A stretch of DNA of 64,000 nt from Arthrobacter jiangjiafuii (GCF_018622995.1 NZ_CP076022.1:2356001-2420000); one strand, 5' to 3'. Positions 17,794 to 28,536 are shown, counted from the stretch's first letter. A program made the numbers and translations. The notes: generated by a model not told the origin, from the sequence alone.

Positions 17794-17926
17794 TTTTGTG
17801 GTCACTCCTGATCTAAAAAGGGACGAACCCGTACTTCTGCTCCCGTGGGGCGGGCCATAACGTTGGGGTTCAAAAGGACAAGATACTTGCACGGAGAGAG
17901 GGGCCGCGCAGATCGAGTACCTGACC

Positions 17927-17935
17927 ATTGTGCCA
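17927..17935 (-). promoter_or_regulatory. Candidate rpsP -10 element
   Basis: TGGCACAAT on the minus strand, about 135 bases before rpsP. It resembles the TGGCAGAAT before rplS. I see no convincing -35, so this may be an extended -10 type promoter. Hypothetical. Confidence 0.35.
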
Positions 17936-17975
17936 GATGACTCCATGTTTGGCGACTCTGGCCGGGGTGCGGCGG

Positions 17976-18863
17976 TTAGCCGACGGCGACGCGCAGCCGG
18001 TTGCGCCAGGGATCCTCGAAGCGCAGCTCGGCACCGGTGTGGTGGCTGGTGATCCCGGCGGACTTCAGCCGGTCGGCCAGCCCGGCGACGTCGTCGGCTG
18101 CGGGAACGGTGATCAGCACCTCGCCCAGGCCCAGCGTGTCGCGCCGCGGTCCGGCGCCGCGGCTGTTCCAGACATTCATGGCCATGTGGTGGTGGTAGCC
18201 TCCGGCGGAAACGAACAGCGCCTGGCCATGGAAGCCGGCGGTGCGCTCAAACCCCAGGGTGTCGATATAGAACTGCGCCGCGGTCGCGGTGTCACCCACC
18301 TGCAGATGGACGTGACCGACGCCGGCACCGGCATGGTGCAGGCCCGCCAGTGCCGCCTCGGTCAGATGTTCCCGGAAGTAGGCCTGCGGGGACAGGGCAA
18401 GGGAAGCCATTTGGACCTCGCGCCCGGCGATCGTCTCGACCCAGCCCCAGGTGGCGCGCGGCTTGTCATAGTAGAGCTCGATCCCGTTGCCTTCCGGATC
18501 GGTGAAATAGAACGCCTCACTGACCAGGTGGTCCGCCGACCCGACGAATGCCGCGGGGTCGTACTGGGCCGCGGTGGCGACGGTGGCCGCAAGATCTGCC
18601 TGGGTTTGAAAGAGCAGTGCGGTGTGGAACAGGCCGGCCTCTCCGCGGGAAGCCACCTGCAGGCCGGGCGCGGATGCCAGATGCACCACCGGAACCATGC
18701 CGCGGCCCAGGTACTGGCCGCCGTCGGCCTCCGCCACGACCTCCAGGCCCAAAGCTCCGCGGTAGTAGGCGGAGACCTTGGCCAGGTCGCCGACCTTGAG
18801 CATGACCGTACCCATGGCAAGGTCGGCGGGCAGCAGGTCGGGGGCATTTACTTGAAGATTCAT
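17976..18863 (-). CDS. VOC superfamily protein, CatE/catechol-2,3-dioxygenase-like
   Basis: 295 residues made of two tandem vicinal-oxygen-chelate domains (about 12-135 and 180-290). The first contains [19 protein letters not shown] and [16 protein letters not shown]; the second [20 protein letters not shown] and [10 protein letters not shown]. Glu and His residues at the usual metal positions are visible. Similar genes are annotated as ring-cleavage dioxygenases or glyoxalases, but no aromatic-degradation genes are nearby, so the substrate is open. Confidence 0.85.
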   Translation of the reverse strand: MNLQVNAPDLLPADLAMGTVMLKVGDLAKVSAYYRGALGLEVVAEADGGQYLGRGMVPVVHLASAPGLQVASRGEAGLFHTALLFQTQADLAATVATAAQYDPAAFVGSADHLVSEAFYFTDPEGNGIELYYDKPRATWGWVETIAGREVQMASLALSPQAYFREHLTEAALAGLHHAGAGVGHVHLQVGDTATAAQFYIDTLGFERTAGFHGQALFVSAGGYHHHMAMNVWNSRGAGPRRDTLGLGEVLITVPAADDVAGLADRLKSAGITSHHTGAELRFEDPWRNRLRVAVG

Positions 18864-18934
18864 GTAATGAGGTTACTTGAAGCTTCACGTATTTCCAAGA
18901 CTGAAGCAGCCGCCAGGAGCTTTTCAGAGACTTC

Positions 18935-19135
18935 TCAGGAACCTTGGGCAGGCTTCCTGGACCGGTACGCGATCCATAGGGCAATAAAGGACGGCAGTGA
19001 GCCGGTGAGGAATAAGAAGGCAGCAAGAGCAGTCACCGACATGTCCCGGGACAGGAGATAAACGCCAAGGCCAAGGGCGAATGCAGACATCCCCAAACAG
19101 ACGGCTGAGAATGCCAGGACCCGGCGGTCAATCAT
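18935..19135 (-). CDS. Small two-helix membrane protein
   Basis: 66 residues with two membrane helices (about 7-29 and 38-60) joined by the short loop SRDMSVT, ending in a basic tail YRSRKPAQGS. AAAGG lies seven bases before the ATG, which supports it as a real gene. Not recognised as a named family. Located between the VOC and GNAT genes on the same strand. Confidence 0.6.
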   Translation of the reverse strand: MIDRRVLAFSAVCLGMSAFALGLGVYLLSRDMSVTALAAFLFLTGSLPSFIALWIAYRSRKPAQGS

Positions 19136-19244
19136 CGGTGTGCCTTTCGCAATTGGGCTCCCCCACCCGGCGCTGTGCCGGCAGCCCGAGTATTGGGCAA
19201 TTCCCGGAAGAGGGCAACAAGTAGGACCCGCCGCGGCACGGGCC

Positions 19245-19766
19245 TCAGCCTGCAGCGTCGGCCCGCAGGTCCTTTCTCATCGCGACCCGCTCCCCCAGCG
19301 CGTCCAGGCCCAGCTCCCGCTCATGGTTCCTGAGCTCCGCCAGTCCGCCGCGGGGATCGGCCACCACGGAGAAGCCGCAGCTCGCGTAGAACGGGGCATT
19401 AAAGGGAACCCCGGCAAAGGTGCACAAGGTCATCGAGGCGTACCCCTGCTCCCGGGCCCAGCCCACGGCCGCGGCCACCAGTGCCCGGCCCACTCCCGCC
19501 CCGGCGGCATCGGGATGTACCGACAGCTGTTCCAGATGCGCCTGCCCGTCCACTTCTTCCACGCGGGCGAACCCCACGGGCGGCGTCCCGGCGACCAGGA
19601 GGTGCCGCGCGGCAGCCAGCCCGGCAACATCGGCGGGGGCCGGAAGTTGCCGCACTACGGATATGTCGAAGCCGGGCAGGCCGGCGAGCAGGGTGTCTGC
19701 TGCCGTCTCGAGCGCGGACAGGAGCGGGAGATCGTCAGGTTCAGCGCTGCGGATTACCGGGATCAT
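19245..19766 (-). CDS. GNAT family N-acetyltransferase
   Basis: 173 residues. Acetyl-CoA site in LEQLSVHPDAAGAGVGRALV, with the AGAGVG loop, then AREQGYASMTLCTFAGVPFN and FYASCGFSVV typical of GNAT motif B. Substrate unknown. Lies 27 bases after the stop of the Nudix-like gene on the same strand, so the two are probably co-transcribed. Confidence 0.88.
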   Translation of the reverse strand: MIPVIRSAEPDDLPLLSALETAADTLLAGLPGFDISVVRQLPAPADVAGLAAARHLLVAGTPPVGFARVEEVDGQAHLEQLSVHPDAAGAGVGRALVAAAVGWAREQGYASMTLCTFAGVPFNAPFYASCGFSVVADPRGGLAELRNHERELGLDALGERVAMRKDLRADAAG

Positions 19767-19793
19767 CAGAGTCCGCCCTGTCAGGTCGGCTGG

Positions 19794-20366
19794 CTATCGG
19801 CCGAGGATTGTCGAAAAGCCGGCCAGGGGCGGCATCATCGGGCTCGGACGCGGAACGGCGTCCGGAACGGTGCTGTCGGGGGCGCCGTTGACGAGTTCCG
19901 TGACCGTTCCCAGTTCCAGGGCCTCACATCCGGCGGCCGCCAGGTGGGAGCCGGCGGCGTCGAGCGTCTGGGCACCGGCACCCGGAACGAACCGGGCAAC
20001 CCGTTCCCCGCCGGCGAGCGTGAAAGTCTCCACAGGTGTGTCCAGGATGCCGCCGTCGAACAGGAAGGTGATGGAGTCCCCGGTGCCCTGGCTGCCTGCG
20101 CCGGGCTGCGCACTGCCGGCCTGGATGTAGTCCAGGACCAGGACGCGCCCGACGTCGGACTCCAGCCCCAGCACGTTGCGCAGCAGACGCCGTGCGGATG
20201 AGCGCGGGTCCTCCCCGCTCTTGACGATGCCGGCGGGAAGGTTCCAGCCGCCGGAGCCAGTGCGCAGGACCAGCACCCGGCCGTCACCGTTGCGGACCAG
20301 GATCCCGACAGTGGTGCTGCGCTTGAAGACGGAGCCGTAGAATCCGGTCAACCCCTGAGCCGCCAC
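19794..20366 (-). CDS. Nudix-fold protein with a degenerate Nudix box
   Basis: 190 residues. The fold start is typical (STTVGILVRNGDGRVLVLRT, GGWNLPAGIVKSGEDP). In active Nudix hydrolases the box reads GX5EX7REUXEEXGU; here the REUXEE part is RLLRNV and is followed by LGL, so the glutamates that bind the catalytic metal are missing. It is probably not a hydrolase and may act as a binding or regulatory domain. The C-terminal 50 residues are Pro- and Ala-rich. Starts upstream of ffh's terminator on the same strand as the GNAT. Confidence 0.7.
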   Translation of the reverse strand: MAAQGLTGFYGSVFKRSTTVGILVRNGDGRVLVLRTGSGGWNLPAGIVKSGEDPRSSARRLLRNVLGLESDVGRVLVLDYIQAGSAQPGAGSQGTGDSITFLFDGGILDTPVETFTLAGGERVARFVPGAGAQTLDAAGSHLAAAGCEALELGTVTELVNGAPDSTVPDAVPRPSPMMPPLAGFSTILGR

Positions 20367-20420
20367 CGTGCCCGCCTTCCTGCATCCGAGAGAGTTGCCT
20401 GAGCTTACCGCGGCTTAAAC

Positions 20421-20455
20421 ACGCACCGCCGGACTGATGCTGTCCGGCGGTGCGT
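20421..20455 (-). terminator. Hairpin downstream of ffh
   Basis: Perfect 14-bp stem (20421-20434 with 20442-20455), loop of 7, directly after the ffh stop on the minus strand and followed by GTTTAAG. The T tract is weak, so this is a probable terminator. Confidence 0.65.
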
Positions 20456-20466
20456 GGTGAAGAGTG

Positions 20467-22050
20467 CTATTTACCCAGGAACTTCTCAAAGCCCTTGGGC
20501 AGGTTCAGCGACGACGGGTCAAAGTCCGTGTCCTGGGCGCCGAACGCGCTGCCCGTGGGCATGGCCTTGCGGGCTCCGGCGCGCCGGGCCTCAGCCTCGG
20601 CCAGCTCCTGTGCCGCCTTTGCCGGGTTACCCGAACGGGCCTTTTTCTTACCCTTGGCCGCCTGCTGCTTCTTGCGCGCGCCGCCGAAACCGCCCGGTCC
20701 TGCCATGCCCGGCATGCCCGGCATTCCGCCGCCGGCTGCCATCTTCTTCATCATCTTCTGGGCCTGGACAAAGCGCTCCAGCAGGCCGTTGACCTCGGAC
20801 ACGTGCACGCCGGAACCGCGGGCGATGCGGGCGCGGCGGGAGCCGTTGATGATCTTGGGCGCTACCCGCTCATGCGGGGTCATGGACCGGACAATGGCCT
20901 CGACACGGTCGATCTCGCGCTCGTCGAAGTTCTCCAGCTGCTCACGCATGCCGGCGGCACCGGGCATCATCATGAGCATCTTCTTCATGGAGCCCATCTT
21001 GCGCAGCTGCTGCATCTGGGTCAGGAAGTCGTCCAGGGTGAAGTCTTCCTGGTCGGCGAACTTCTTCGCCATCCGGGAGGCTTCGTCCTTGTCCCAGTTC
21101 TGCTCGGCCTGCTCGATGAGCGTCATGACGTCGCCGAGGTCCAGGATGCGGCTGGCCATCCGGTCCGGGTGGAAGACCTCGAAATCGGTCAGGGCCTCGC
21201 CCGTGGAGGCGAACATGATCGGCTTGCCGGTCACCGACGCCACGGACAGTGCGGCACCGCCGCGGGCATCGCCGTCGAGCTTGGTCAGGACAACACCGGT
21301 GAAGTTGACGCCCTCGTTGAAGGCCTGCGCCGTGTTCACGGCGTCCTGGCCGATCATGGCGTCAATGACGAACAGGACTTCGTCCGGGTTGATGGCGGCG
21401 CGGATATCCGCTGCCTGCTGCATCAGTTCGGCGTCCACGCCCAGGCGGCCAGCGGTGTCCACGATGACGACGTCGTGCAGCTTGGCGCGCGCTTCCTCGA
21501 TGCCCTGGCGGGCAACGGCAACCGGATCGCCGGTGGCGGACTCGAATTCGGAGGAAACGCCCGGATGCGGAGCGTACACCGGCACGCCGGCGCGTTCGCC
21601 GTTGACCTGGAGCTGCTTGACGGCGTTGGGCCGCTGGAGGTCGGCGGCAACCAGCAGCGGGCTGTGGCCCTGGCTCTTGAGGTGCTTGGAGAGCTTGCCG
21701 GCCAGGGTGGTCTTACCGGCGCCCTGCAGGCCGGCGAGCATGATGACCGTGGGCGGGTTCTTGGCCAGGCGCAGCCGGCGGGTCTCGCCGCCGAGGATGC
21801 CTACGAGTTCCTCGTTGACGATCTTGACGACCTGCTGGCCCGGGTTCAGGGCCTGCGACACCTCAAGACCGAGGGCGCGTTCCTTGACGGAGGCGGTGAA
21901 CGCACGGACGACGGGCACGGCGACGTCGGCGTCCAGCAGCGCGCGCCGGATCTCGCGGACTGTGGCGTCAACGTCGGCTTCGGTGAGTCGGCCCTTGCCA
22001 CGAAGGTTCTTGAAGGTTGTAGTCAACCGGTCAGACAGTGAATTGAACAC
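20467..22050 (-). CDS. ffh: Signal recognition particle GTPase Ffh
   Basis: 527 residues. Binds signal sequences of nascent membrane proteins and hands them to FtsY. N domain 1-90, GTPase with GLQGAGKTT at 107-115, DTAGRLGVD and TKLDGDARGGAAL, then the methionine-rich M domain (KKMLMMMPGAAGMREQ) with RARIARGSGV for 4.5S RNA binding. The C-terminus has an extra Gly/Met-rich and basic segment (GGGMPGMPGMAGPGG; KKQQAAKGKKKARSG). Its partner FtsY is encoded 5 kb to the right. Confidence 0.97.
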   Translation of the reverse strand: MFNSLSDRLTTTFKNLRGKGRLTEADVDATVREIRRALLDADVAVPVVRAFTASVKERALGLEVSQALNPGQQVVKIVNEELVGILGGETRRLRLAKNPPTVIMLAGLQGAGKTTLAGKLSKHLKSQGHSPLLVAADLQRPNAVKQLQVNGERAGVPVYAPHPGVSSEFESATGDPVAVARQGIEEARAKLHDVVIVDTAGRLGVDAELMQQAADIRAAINPDEVLFVIDAMIGQDAVNTAQAFNEGVNFTGVVLTKLDGDARGGAALSVASVTGKPIMFASTGEALTDFEVFHPDRMASRILDLGDVMTLIEQAEQNWDKDEASRMAKKFADQEDFTLDDFLTQMQQLRKMGSMKKMLMMMPGAAGMREQLENFDEREIDRVEAIVRSMTPHERVAPKIINGSRRARIARGSGVHVSEVNGLLERFVQAQKMMKKMAAGGGMPGMPGMAGPGGFGGARKKQQAAKGKKKARSGNPAKAAQELAEAEARRAGARKAMPTGSAFGAQDTDFDPSSLNLPKGFEKFLGK

Positions 22051-22179
22051 GTGCCGCGCACTTCTTTCTTCGTATCTTCGCCATGTTTGGCAGGCCCAGC
22101 TGTTAAGGGTACCAAGCCGGGTTGGGTAATTCAGGCAGAACCCTTACCAGCCATGCGCAGCCGGTGGCACGCTGGGGAA

Positions 22180-23589
22180 ATGAACGATACTTCCCCTTTG
22201 CGCACCCTCCTGATTCTCGGTGGGACCGGTGATCTGTCGCAGCGGCTGCTGCTGCCCGGGCTGGGACAGCTGATCGCCAGCGGACGGGCACCGGAGAACC
22301 TGACGGTGACCGGTTCCGGTTCCCGGGACTGGTCCGACGGCGACTGGCAGGACAGGCTGCTGGCCTCCTTCGCGGCAGCCCGGGAGGACGCGGATGAGCA
22401 GGGACGGCGGGCGCTGGACGCAGCAGTCGAAAGCGGCAGCTATCTGCGCGTGGACCTGCAGGACCCGGAGCGGCTGGTCCGGGACATCGCCGGACTGCAG
22501 GCTCCACTGGCCTTGTACTTCGCCCTGCCGCCGGGGCTGACGCAATCCACCGTGGCGGCACTGAAGCCCGGCGACCTGCCCGACGAAACCCGTCTGGTGC
22601 TGGAAAAGCCGTTCGGCACCGACGAGGAATCGGCCCGGGAACTGAACCGGCTGCTGGCTGATCTGGTGCCGGAGGACCACATTTACCGGGTGGACCATTT
22701 CCTGGGTATGGCCACGGTCATGAACATCCTGGGCCTGCGCTTCACGAACCGGATCCTTGAACCGGTGTGGAACAACCTGCACATCGACCGCGTGGAGATT
22801 GTCTTTGACGAGGAGCTCGGGCTCGAGGGACGGGCGGCGTACTACGACGGCGCCGGCGCATTGCGGGACATGATCCAGAGCCATCTGCTGCATACCATGG
22901 CGGTTATTGCGATGGGCGCCCCGGCGACCCTGGGCGAGCGGGACCTGCGCGATCTGCTGGCCGCTACGCTGCGGGCCTCGTCCGTGCCGGAGGATTACCG
23001 GGCCAGCACCCGCCGGGCCCGCTGGACTGCAGGAGAGATTAACGGGGAGGGTATCGAGGCCTATGCGGACTCCCCCGGCGTGGATCCTGCCCGGAATACC
23101 GAGACCCTGGCGGAAGTGGAAATCCGGATCGACAACGAGCGCTGGGCAGGAGTGCCGTTCATCCTCCGTTCGGGCAAGGCTCTGGGAAAGCAGCGGAAGG
23201 AAGCGGTGGTGACGTTCAAACCGGTCAGCCATCTGCCGACCGGATTCACCGGTGCGGCCGGCGACGCGTCGCGGCTGCGGATTTCCTTTGCACCGGCCCG
23301 GCTGGAGCTGGAACTGAATGTTAACGGTCCGGCGGATGTGTTCGATATGGAACGCACCGGGCTGGCCGCTCCGATGCACAAATCCACGTTTACCCCGTAC
23401 GGCGAAGTGCTGGACGGGATCCTGTCCGGCGACCCGCTGGTCTCGGTACGGGCGGATGTCGCCGAGGAATGCTGGCGGATCGTGGATCCGGTGCTCGCGG
23501 CATGGGCGGCGGACCAGGTGCCGCTGGAAAGCTACCCGGCCGGAACCGCAGGTCCGCCCGGCTGGAAAACCAGCCGGGCGGACCTGTGA
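22180..23589 (+). CDS. Glucose-6-phosphate dehydrogenase homologue with altered substrate residues
   Basis: 469 residues from the ATG at 22180. Overall Zwf architecture: NADP-binding GGTGDLSQRLLLPGL, EKPFGTD, YRVDHFLG (Asp172-His173), RDMIQSHLLH. Differences from true Zwf: the GDLAKRKL segment has lost its lysines (GDLSQRLL), and DHYLGKE is DHFLGMA (Met177 at the phosphate-binding Lys). The Asp-His pair is kept, so it may oxidise another sugar phosphate or bind weakly. No pgl or opcA nearby. The last codons form a terminator hairpin. Confidence 0.75.
   Translation: MNDTSPLRTLLILGGTGDLSQRLLLPGLGQLIASGRAPENLTVTGSGSRDWSDGDWQDRLLASFAAAREDADEQGRRALDAAVESGSYLRVDLQDPERLVRDIAGLQAPLALYFALPPGLTQSTVAALKPGDLPDETRLVLEKPFGTDEESARELNRLLADLVPEDHIYRVDHFLGMATVMNILGLRFTNRILEPVWNNLHIDRVEIVFDEELGLEGRAAYYDGAGALRDMIQSHLLHTMAVIAMGAPATLGERDLRDLLAATLRASSVPEDYRASTRRARWTAGEINGEGIEAYADSPGVDPARNTETLAEVEIRIDNERWAGVPFILRSGKALGKQRKEAVVTFKPVSHLPTGFTGAAGDASRLRISFAPARLELELNVNGPADVFDMERTGLAAPMHKSTFTPYGEVLDGILSGDPLVSVRADVAEECWRIVDPVLAAWAADQVPLESYPAGTAGPPGWKTSRADL
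23551..23584 (+). terminator. Hairpin inside the 3' end of the G6PD-like gene
   Basis: Perfect 15-bp inverted repeat (23551-23565 with 23570-23584) with an AAAA loop. It encodes the last residues of the protein (GPPGWKTSRADL) and ends just before the TGA. No T tract follows. Could terminate both this gene and the convergent glnK. Confidence 0.55.
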
Positions 23590-23631
23590 CGGTGAGCGTT
23601 GCGCAGGACTGCTTCGCGCAGAACCGCTGTC

Positions 23632-25262
<1,631 letters not shown>

Positions 25263-25496
25263 CTCCACGTCCCTTCACCTACCGCGGGGCTTTCCCGCAC
25301 CCTGAACTTTGCCGGGGCCAGATTTCGGCGACGGCCCGGGCGCGTTGCCGGGAGGTTACAAACCGGCGGTTTTGGTAAAAGGCCGGTGACGCTGACATTT
25401 CGGGGATGTTTCGGTGGACCCTGAAGCGGCGCTGAGGACCTGACTAGCGCCGCTAGGATGAACCCTTAGTCTCAATTTCCAAGGATGGACCGACTC

Positions 25497-27200
25497 ATGC
25501 CTGACCCTATAGACAGCCCTGCCCCCGGACAGGACGGCAGCGCACCGCAGCGGCGCCGGCTCCGACGCCGCACGCGCTTCCTCGCGGGGGCCGCCGGCCT
25601 CGTAGTGATCGCCGCCGGCGCGGTTGCCATCCCGCAGTTGCTGGCAGATGATGCCCCTGCGGTTTCCGACGCCGGAACCGTGGCCGCACCCCCTGCCGAG
25701 GTGGTGCTCCCCGACTCCGAAAAACTGGCAAGGCCTGAGTATCAGCAGCTCGCCCCGTCACCAGACGCCGGCCTGGCAGCAGCTGATCCGCTGAACCTTG
25801 AGGTCTCCGCCACGCCCGTTGGCACCTCGCTGACGCCGGGATCCGTGGGGTTGTCTCTGGAGGCAACAGATCTGGCCGATGAACGGCTCAGCGCCGACAA
25901 TGCAACCCTCGTGACGTATCTGCGCGAGCTGGGCAGCCCCACCCTCCGGTTCGGCGGCAACGCCGTCGACCGGCGGTTCTTCTGGACGTCCACCGGTGAA
26001 GCTGTCCCGGCGGGTTGGAACGCCGCCTCAGGCGGGCCGTTCACCACGGTCACCCCGGCAGACCTGGAACGTATTAATGCCCTGGCGGAGGCCGTTGACG
26101 CCTCGATCATCATGAACGTGACGCTGGGTCAGTACGATCCCGAGCGCGCTGCGGACCAGGCGAAGCACGCCGGCGAGATCTTCGGGGAACGGCTCGTTGG
26201 AGTGATCGTGGGCAACGAACCCAACGGGCTCAGCGAAGCCGCCGGCGCCTATAACGACCTCCGGCCGGCAGGATGGGACGTGGAGGACTATCTGGATGAA
26301 CTTTCCGCCTACAGCAAGGCCATTGAGGCCGCAGCCCCCGGAACCCCGATCGCCGGCCCGGGCACCTTCACCCAGGACTGGTGGAAGGAATTCTCCGCCT
26401 CGGATGTCCCCAACAAGGTTGCTCTGGCCTACCACAACTATCCGCTCTCCAGCTGCTCGGGAACGGATCCGACCCAGACGCCGACCATGGCCAATCTGGT
26501 CAGTCCCTCGACTGCGGAGCGCAGCGTCAAATACAGCGATGCGGCAGCCCGTATCGGATCGGATGCCAAGCTGGAGACGTGGCTGGCTGAGACCAGTGCT
26601 TCCGCCTGCACCGGCAGCAATGAATACACCAAAACCCATGCGTCAGCTCTGTGGTCGGCAAACTTTGCCCTGACGGCGGCCAAGGCCGGAGTCAGCCGGA
26701 TCGCCTTCCACAGTTCCCTGATGGCCTGCGGCGGCGGGCCGCCCATGTCCGTGCTGTGCGCCACCGGCGAATGGGGATCTGCGGGGCCTGACTTCGAACC
26801 GCGTGCCAACTATTACGGACTGTCCGTGGTCGGAATGCTCGGCAGCGGCGAGTTCCTCACGGGAAACGCATCCGGAGGCACCAATACCTACTGGTACGCC
26901 GTCCGGCACGAGGACGAGTCGATCAGCGTTGCGCTGGTGAACCTCAACGATCCCCAGTCAATGGCTCCGACGCCTGTCACGCTGAAGGTGCCGGCAGGCA
27001 GCCGGTACGGCAGCATGTCCCAGCTGACGGGCGCTACCTACGCGTCACAGGACACGACGGTAATCGACGGTGCCCTCCAGGTTCCTGTTGCCGACCGCAA
27101 CCGGATCCCCGGATACACCGCGGAGACGGGCAAATCCGGGGAGATCACGCTGCCGGTCACCGCCGGCACGGTGACAGTCCTGAACTTCGAATACCGCTAG
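25497..27200 (+). CDS. Membrane-anchored GH79-like glycoside hydrolase
   Basis: 567 residues. N-terminal basic stretch (RRRLRRRT) and one membrane helix (about 27-50) suggest a signal anchor with the enzyme outside the cell. The body resembles a clan A (beta/alpha)8 hydrolase of the heparanase/beta-glucuronidase type: LRFGGNAVDRRFFW, then VGNEPNGL (Glu241 as acid/base) and WLAETSASACTG (Glu365 as nucleophile), with AYHNYPLSSC between. A C-terminal beta domain follows (about 440-567). Family assignment is by motif pattern; substrate not known. The ATG at 25497 has AAGGA upstream; one four codons earlier is possible. Confidence 0.7.
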   Translation: MPDPIDSPAPGQDGSAPQRRRLRRRTRFLAGAAGLVVIAAGAVAIPQLLADDAPAVSDAGTVAAPPAEVVLPDSEKLARPEYQQLAPSPDAGLAAADPLNLEVSATPVGTSLTPGSVGLSLEATDLADERLSADNATLVTYLRELGSPTLRFGGNAVDRRFFWTSTGEAVPAGWNAASGGPFTTVTPADLERINALAEAVDASIIMNVTLGQYDPERAADQAKHAGEIFGERLVGVIVGNEPNGLSEAAGAYNDLRPAGWDVEDYLDELSAYSKAIEAAAPGTPIAGPGTFTQDWWKEFSASDVPNKVALAYHNYPLSSCSGTDPTQTPTMANLVSPSTAERSVKYSDAAARIGSDAKLETWLAETSASACTGSNEYTKTHASALWSANFALTAAKAGVSRIAFHSSLMACGGGPPMSVLCATGEWGSAGPDFEPRANYYGLSVVGMLGSGEFLTGNASGGTNTYWYAVRHEDESISVALVNLNDPQSMAPTPVTLKVPAGSRYGSMSQLTGATYASQDTTVIDGALQVPVADRNRIPGYTAETGKSGEITLPVTAGTVTVLNFEYR

Positions 27201-27246
27201 GCCAGGCGCAAAACAAAAGCACCGTTGTTCCGGTCTTCCGGAAACG

Positions 27247-27288
27247 CCAAGGGCCCCGCACTTCCATCCGGAAGTGCGGGGCCCTTGG
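27247..27288. terminator. Bidirectional terminator between the GH79-like gene and ftsY
   Basis: Perfect 19-bp stem (27247-27265 with 27270-27288) with loop ATCC, between the two convergent stop codons. Short T-rich run on the plus side. Confidence 0.85.
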
Positions 27289-27306
27289 TTGTTGATGCGT
27301 AGAACG

Positions 27307-28536
27307 CTAGCTCAGCAGTGCGTCCACGAATCCCTCGGCTTCGAACGGTGCCAGGTCATCGGCGCCCTCGCCCAGGCCGATCAGCTTCACCGGCACACCC
27401 AGCGTGCGCTGGATCGCGACGACGATGCCGCCCTTGGCGGTGCCGTCCAGCTTGGTCAGCACGATGCCGGTGATGTTGACGACCTCGGAGAAGACCTTGG
27501 CCTGCATCAGGCCGTTCTGCCCGGTGGTGGCGTCCAGGACCAGCAGGACCTCGTCCACCTCGGCCTGCTTTTCAATGACGCGCTTGACCTTGCCGAGCTC
27601 GTCCATCAGGCCCACCTTGTTCTGCAGGCGCCCGGCGGTGTCGATCAGGACCACGTCCACTTCGCCGTCGATGCCGGCCTTCACGGCCTCGAAGGCAACG
27701 GAGGCGGGGTCGGCGCCGTCGACGTCGGACTTTACCGTGGGCACGCCCACGCGCTGTCCCCAGGTGGCCAACTGCTCAGCGGCGGCGGCGCGGAAGGTAT
27801 CGGCCGCGCCCAGGAGCACGTCCTTGTCCTCGGCGACCAGGACGCGGGCGAGCTTGCCGACGGTGGTGGTCTTGCCGACGCCGTTGACGCCTACCACCAT
27901 GACGACGGCGGGCTTGTCGGCGTGCCGGTCGGTGGCCAGGGTGCGGTCCATGGTGGGATCGACCAGCTTGATGAGCTCCTCGCGGAGCATCTGGTGCACT
28001 TCCTGCGGGTCGCGGCTGCCGGAAATCTTTACCCGCTCGCGCAGGGCATCCACCAGTTCCATGGTGGGTTCGGTGCCGAGATCCGCCAGGAGCAGGGTTT
28101 CCTCGATCTCCTCCCAGACATCTTCATCGATCTTGTCGCTGGCCAGCAGGGCCAGCAGCGCCTTGCCCAGCGCGTTGTTGGACTTGGCCAGCCGCGCACG
28201 CAGGCGGGCCAGCCGGCCCTGAACGGGCTCAGGGGTCTCCAGCGCCGGAGCTTCGGGGGCGGGAGCCGCCTCTTCCAGCCCGCGCAGGTCATCGGGCACG
28301 ACGACGCCGGTTTCGGCCGGCGGTGCGGTGCCCGTTGGCGGGGCATCCAGGACATCGGTGCCGGCGGCGTGCGCCCCCGCACCGGTCACTGGATCATTGG
28401 CGTCACGGGTAGTGGGATACATGCCCTTGGGCGTTCGGCGGGTCCGTACCAGCAGGGCTGCCACGGAACCGACAACGGCAAGGGCGATGACCACATAGAT
28501 CACAATCGCAAGAGTCTCATTCACGCTCTTTAGCAT
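27307..28536 (-). CDS. ftsY: Signal recognition particle receptor FtsY
   Basis: 409 residues. Membrane-anchored GTPase that docks Ffh-ribosome complexes. N-terminal membrane helix (about 6-30, LAIVIYVVIALAVVGSVAAL), a Pro/Ala-rich linker to about 105, then the NG domain with GVNGVGKT at 216-223, DTAGRLQNK and TKLDGTAKGGIVV. ATG at 28536 chosen; longer in-frame sequence to 28602 looks non-coding. Unlike E. coli FtsY but like many actinobacterial ones it has a true N-terminal membrane helix. Confidence 0.95.
   Translation of the reverse strand: MLKSVNETLAIVIYVVIALAVVGSVAALLVRTRRTPKGMYPTTRDANDPVTGAGAHAAGTDVLDAPPTGTAPPAETGVVVPDDLRGLEEAAPAPEAPALETPEPVQGRLARLRARLAKSNNALGKALLALLASDKIDEDVWEEIEETLLLADLGTEPTMELVDALRERVKISGSRDPQEVHQMLREELIKLVDPTMDRTLATDRHADKPAVVMVVGVNGVGKTTTVGKLARVLVAEDKDVLLGAADTFRAAAAEQLATWGQRVGVPTVKSDVDGADPASVAFEAVKAGIDGEVDVVLIDTAGRLQNKVGLMDELGKVKRVIEKQAEVDEVLLVLDATTGQNGLMQAKVFSEVVNITGIVLTKLDGTAKGGIVVAIQRTLGVPVKLIGLGEGADDLAPFEAEGFVDALLS

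Noticed and set aside
20450-22129. A 559-codon frame opposite to ffh
   Set aside because: Fully antisense to ffh, whose motifs are complete; the translation is low-complexity Ser/Arg/Ala.
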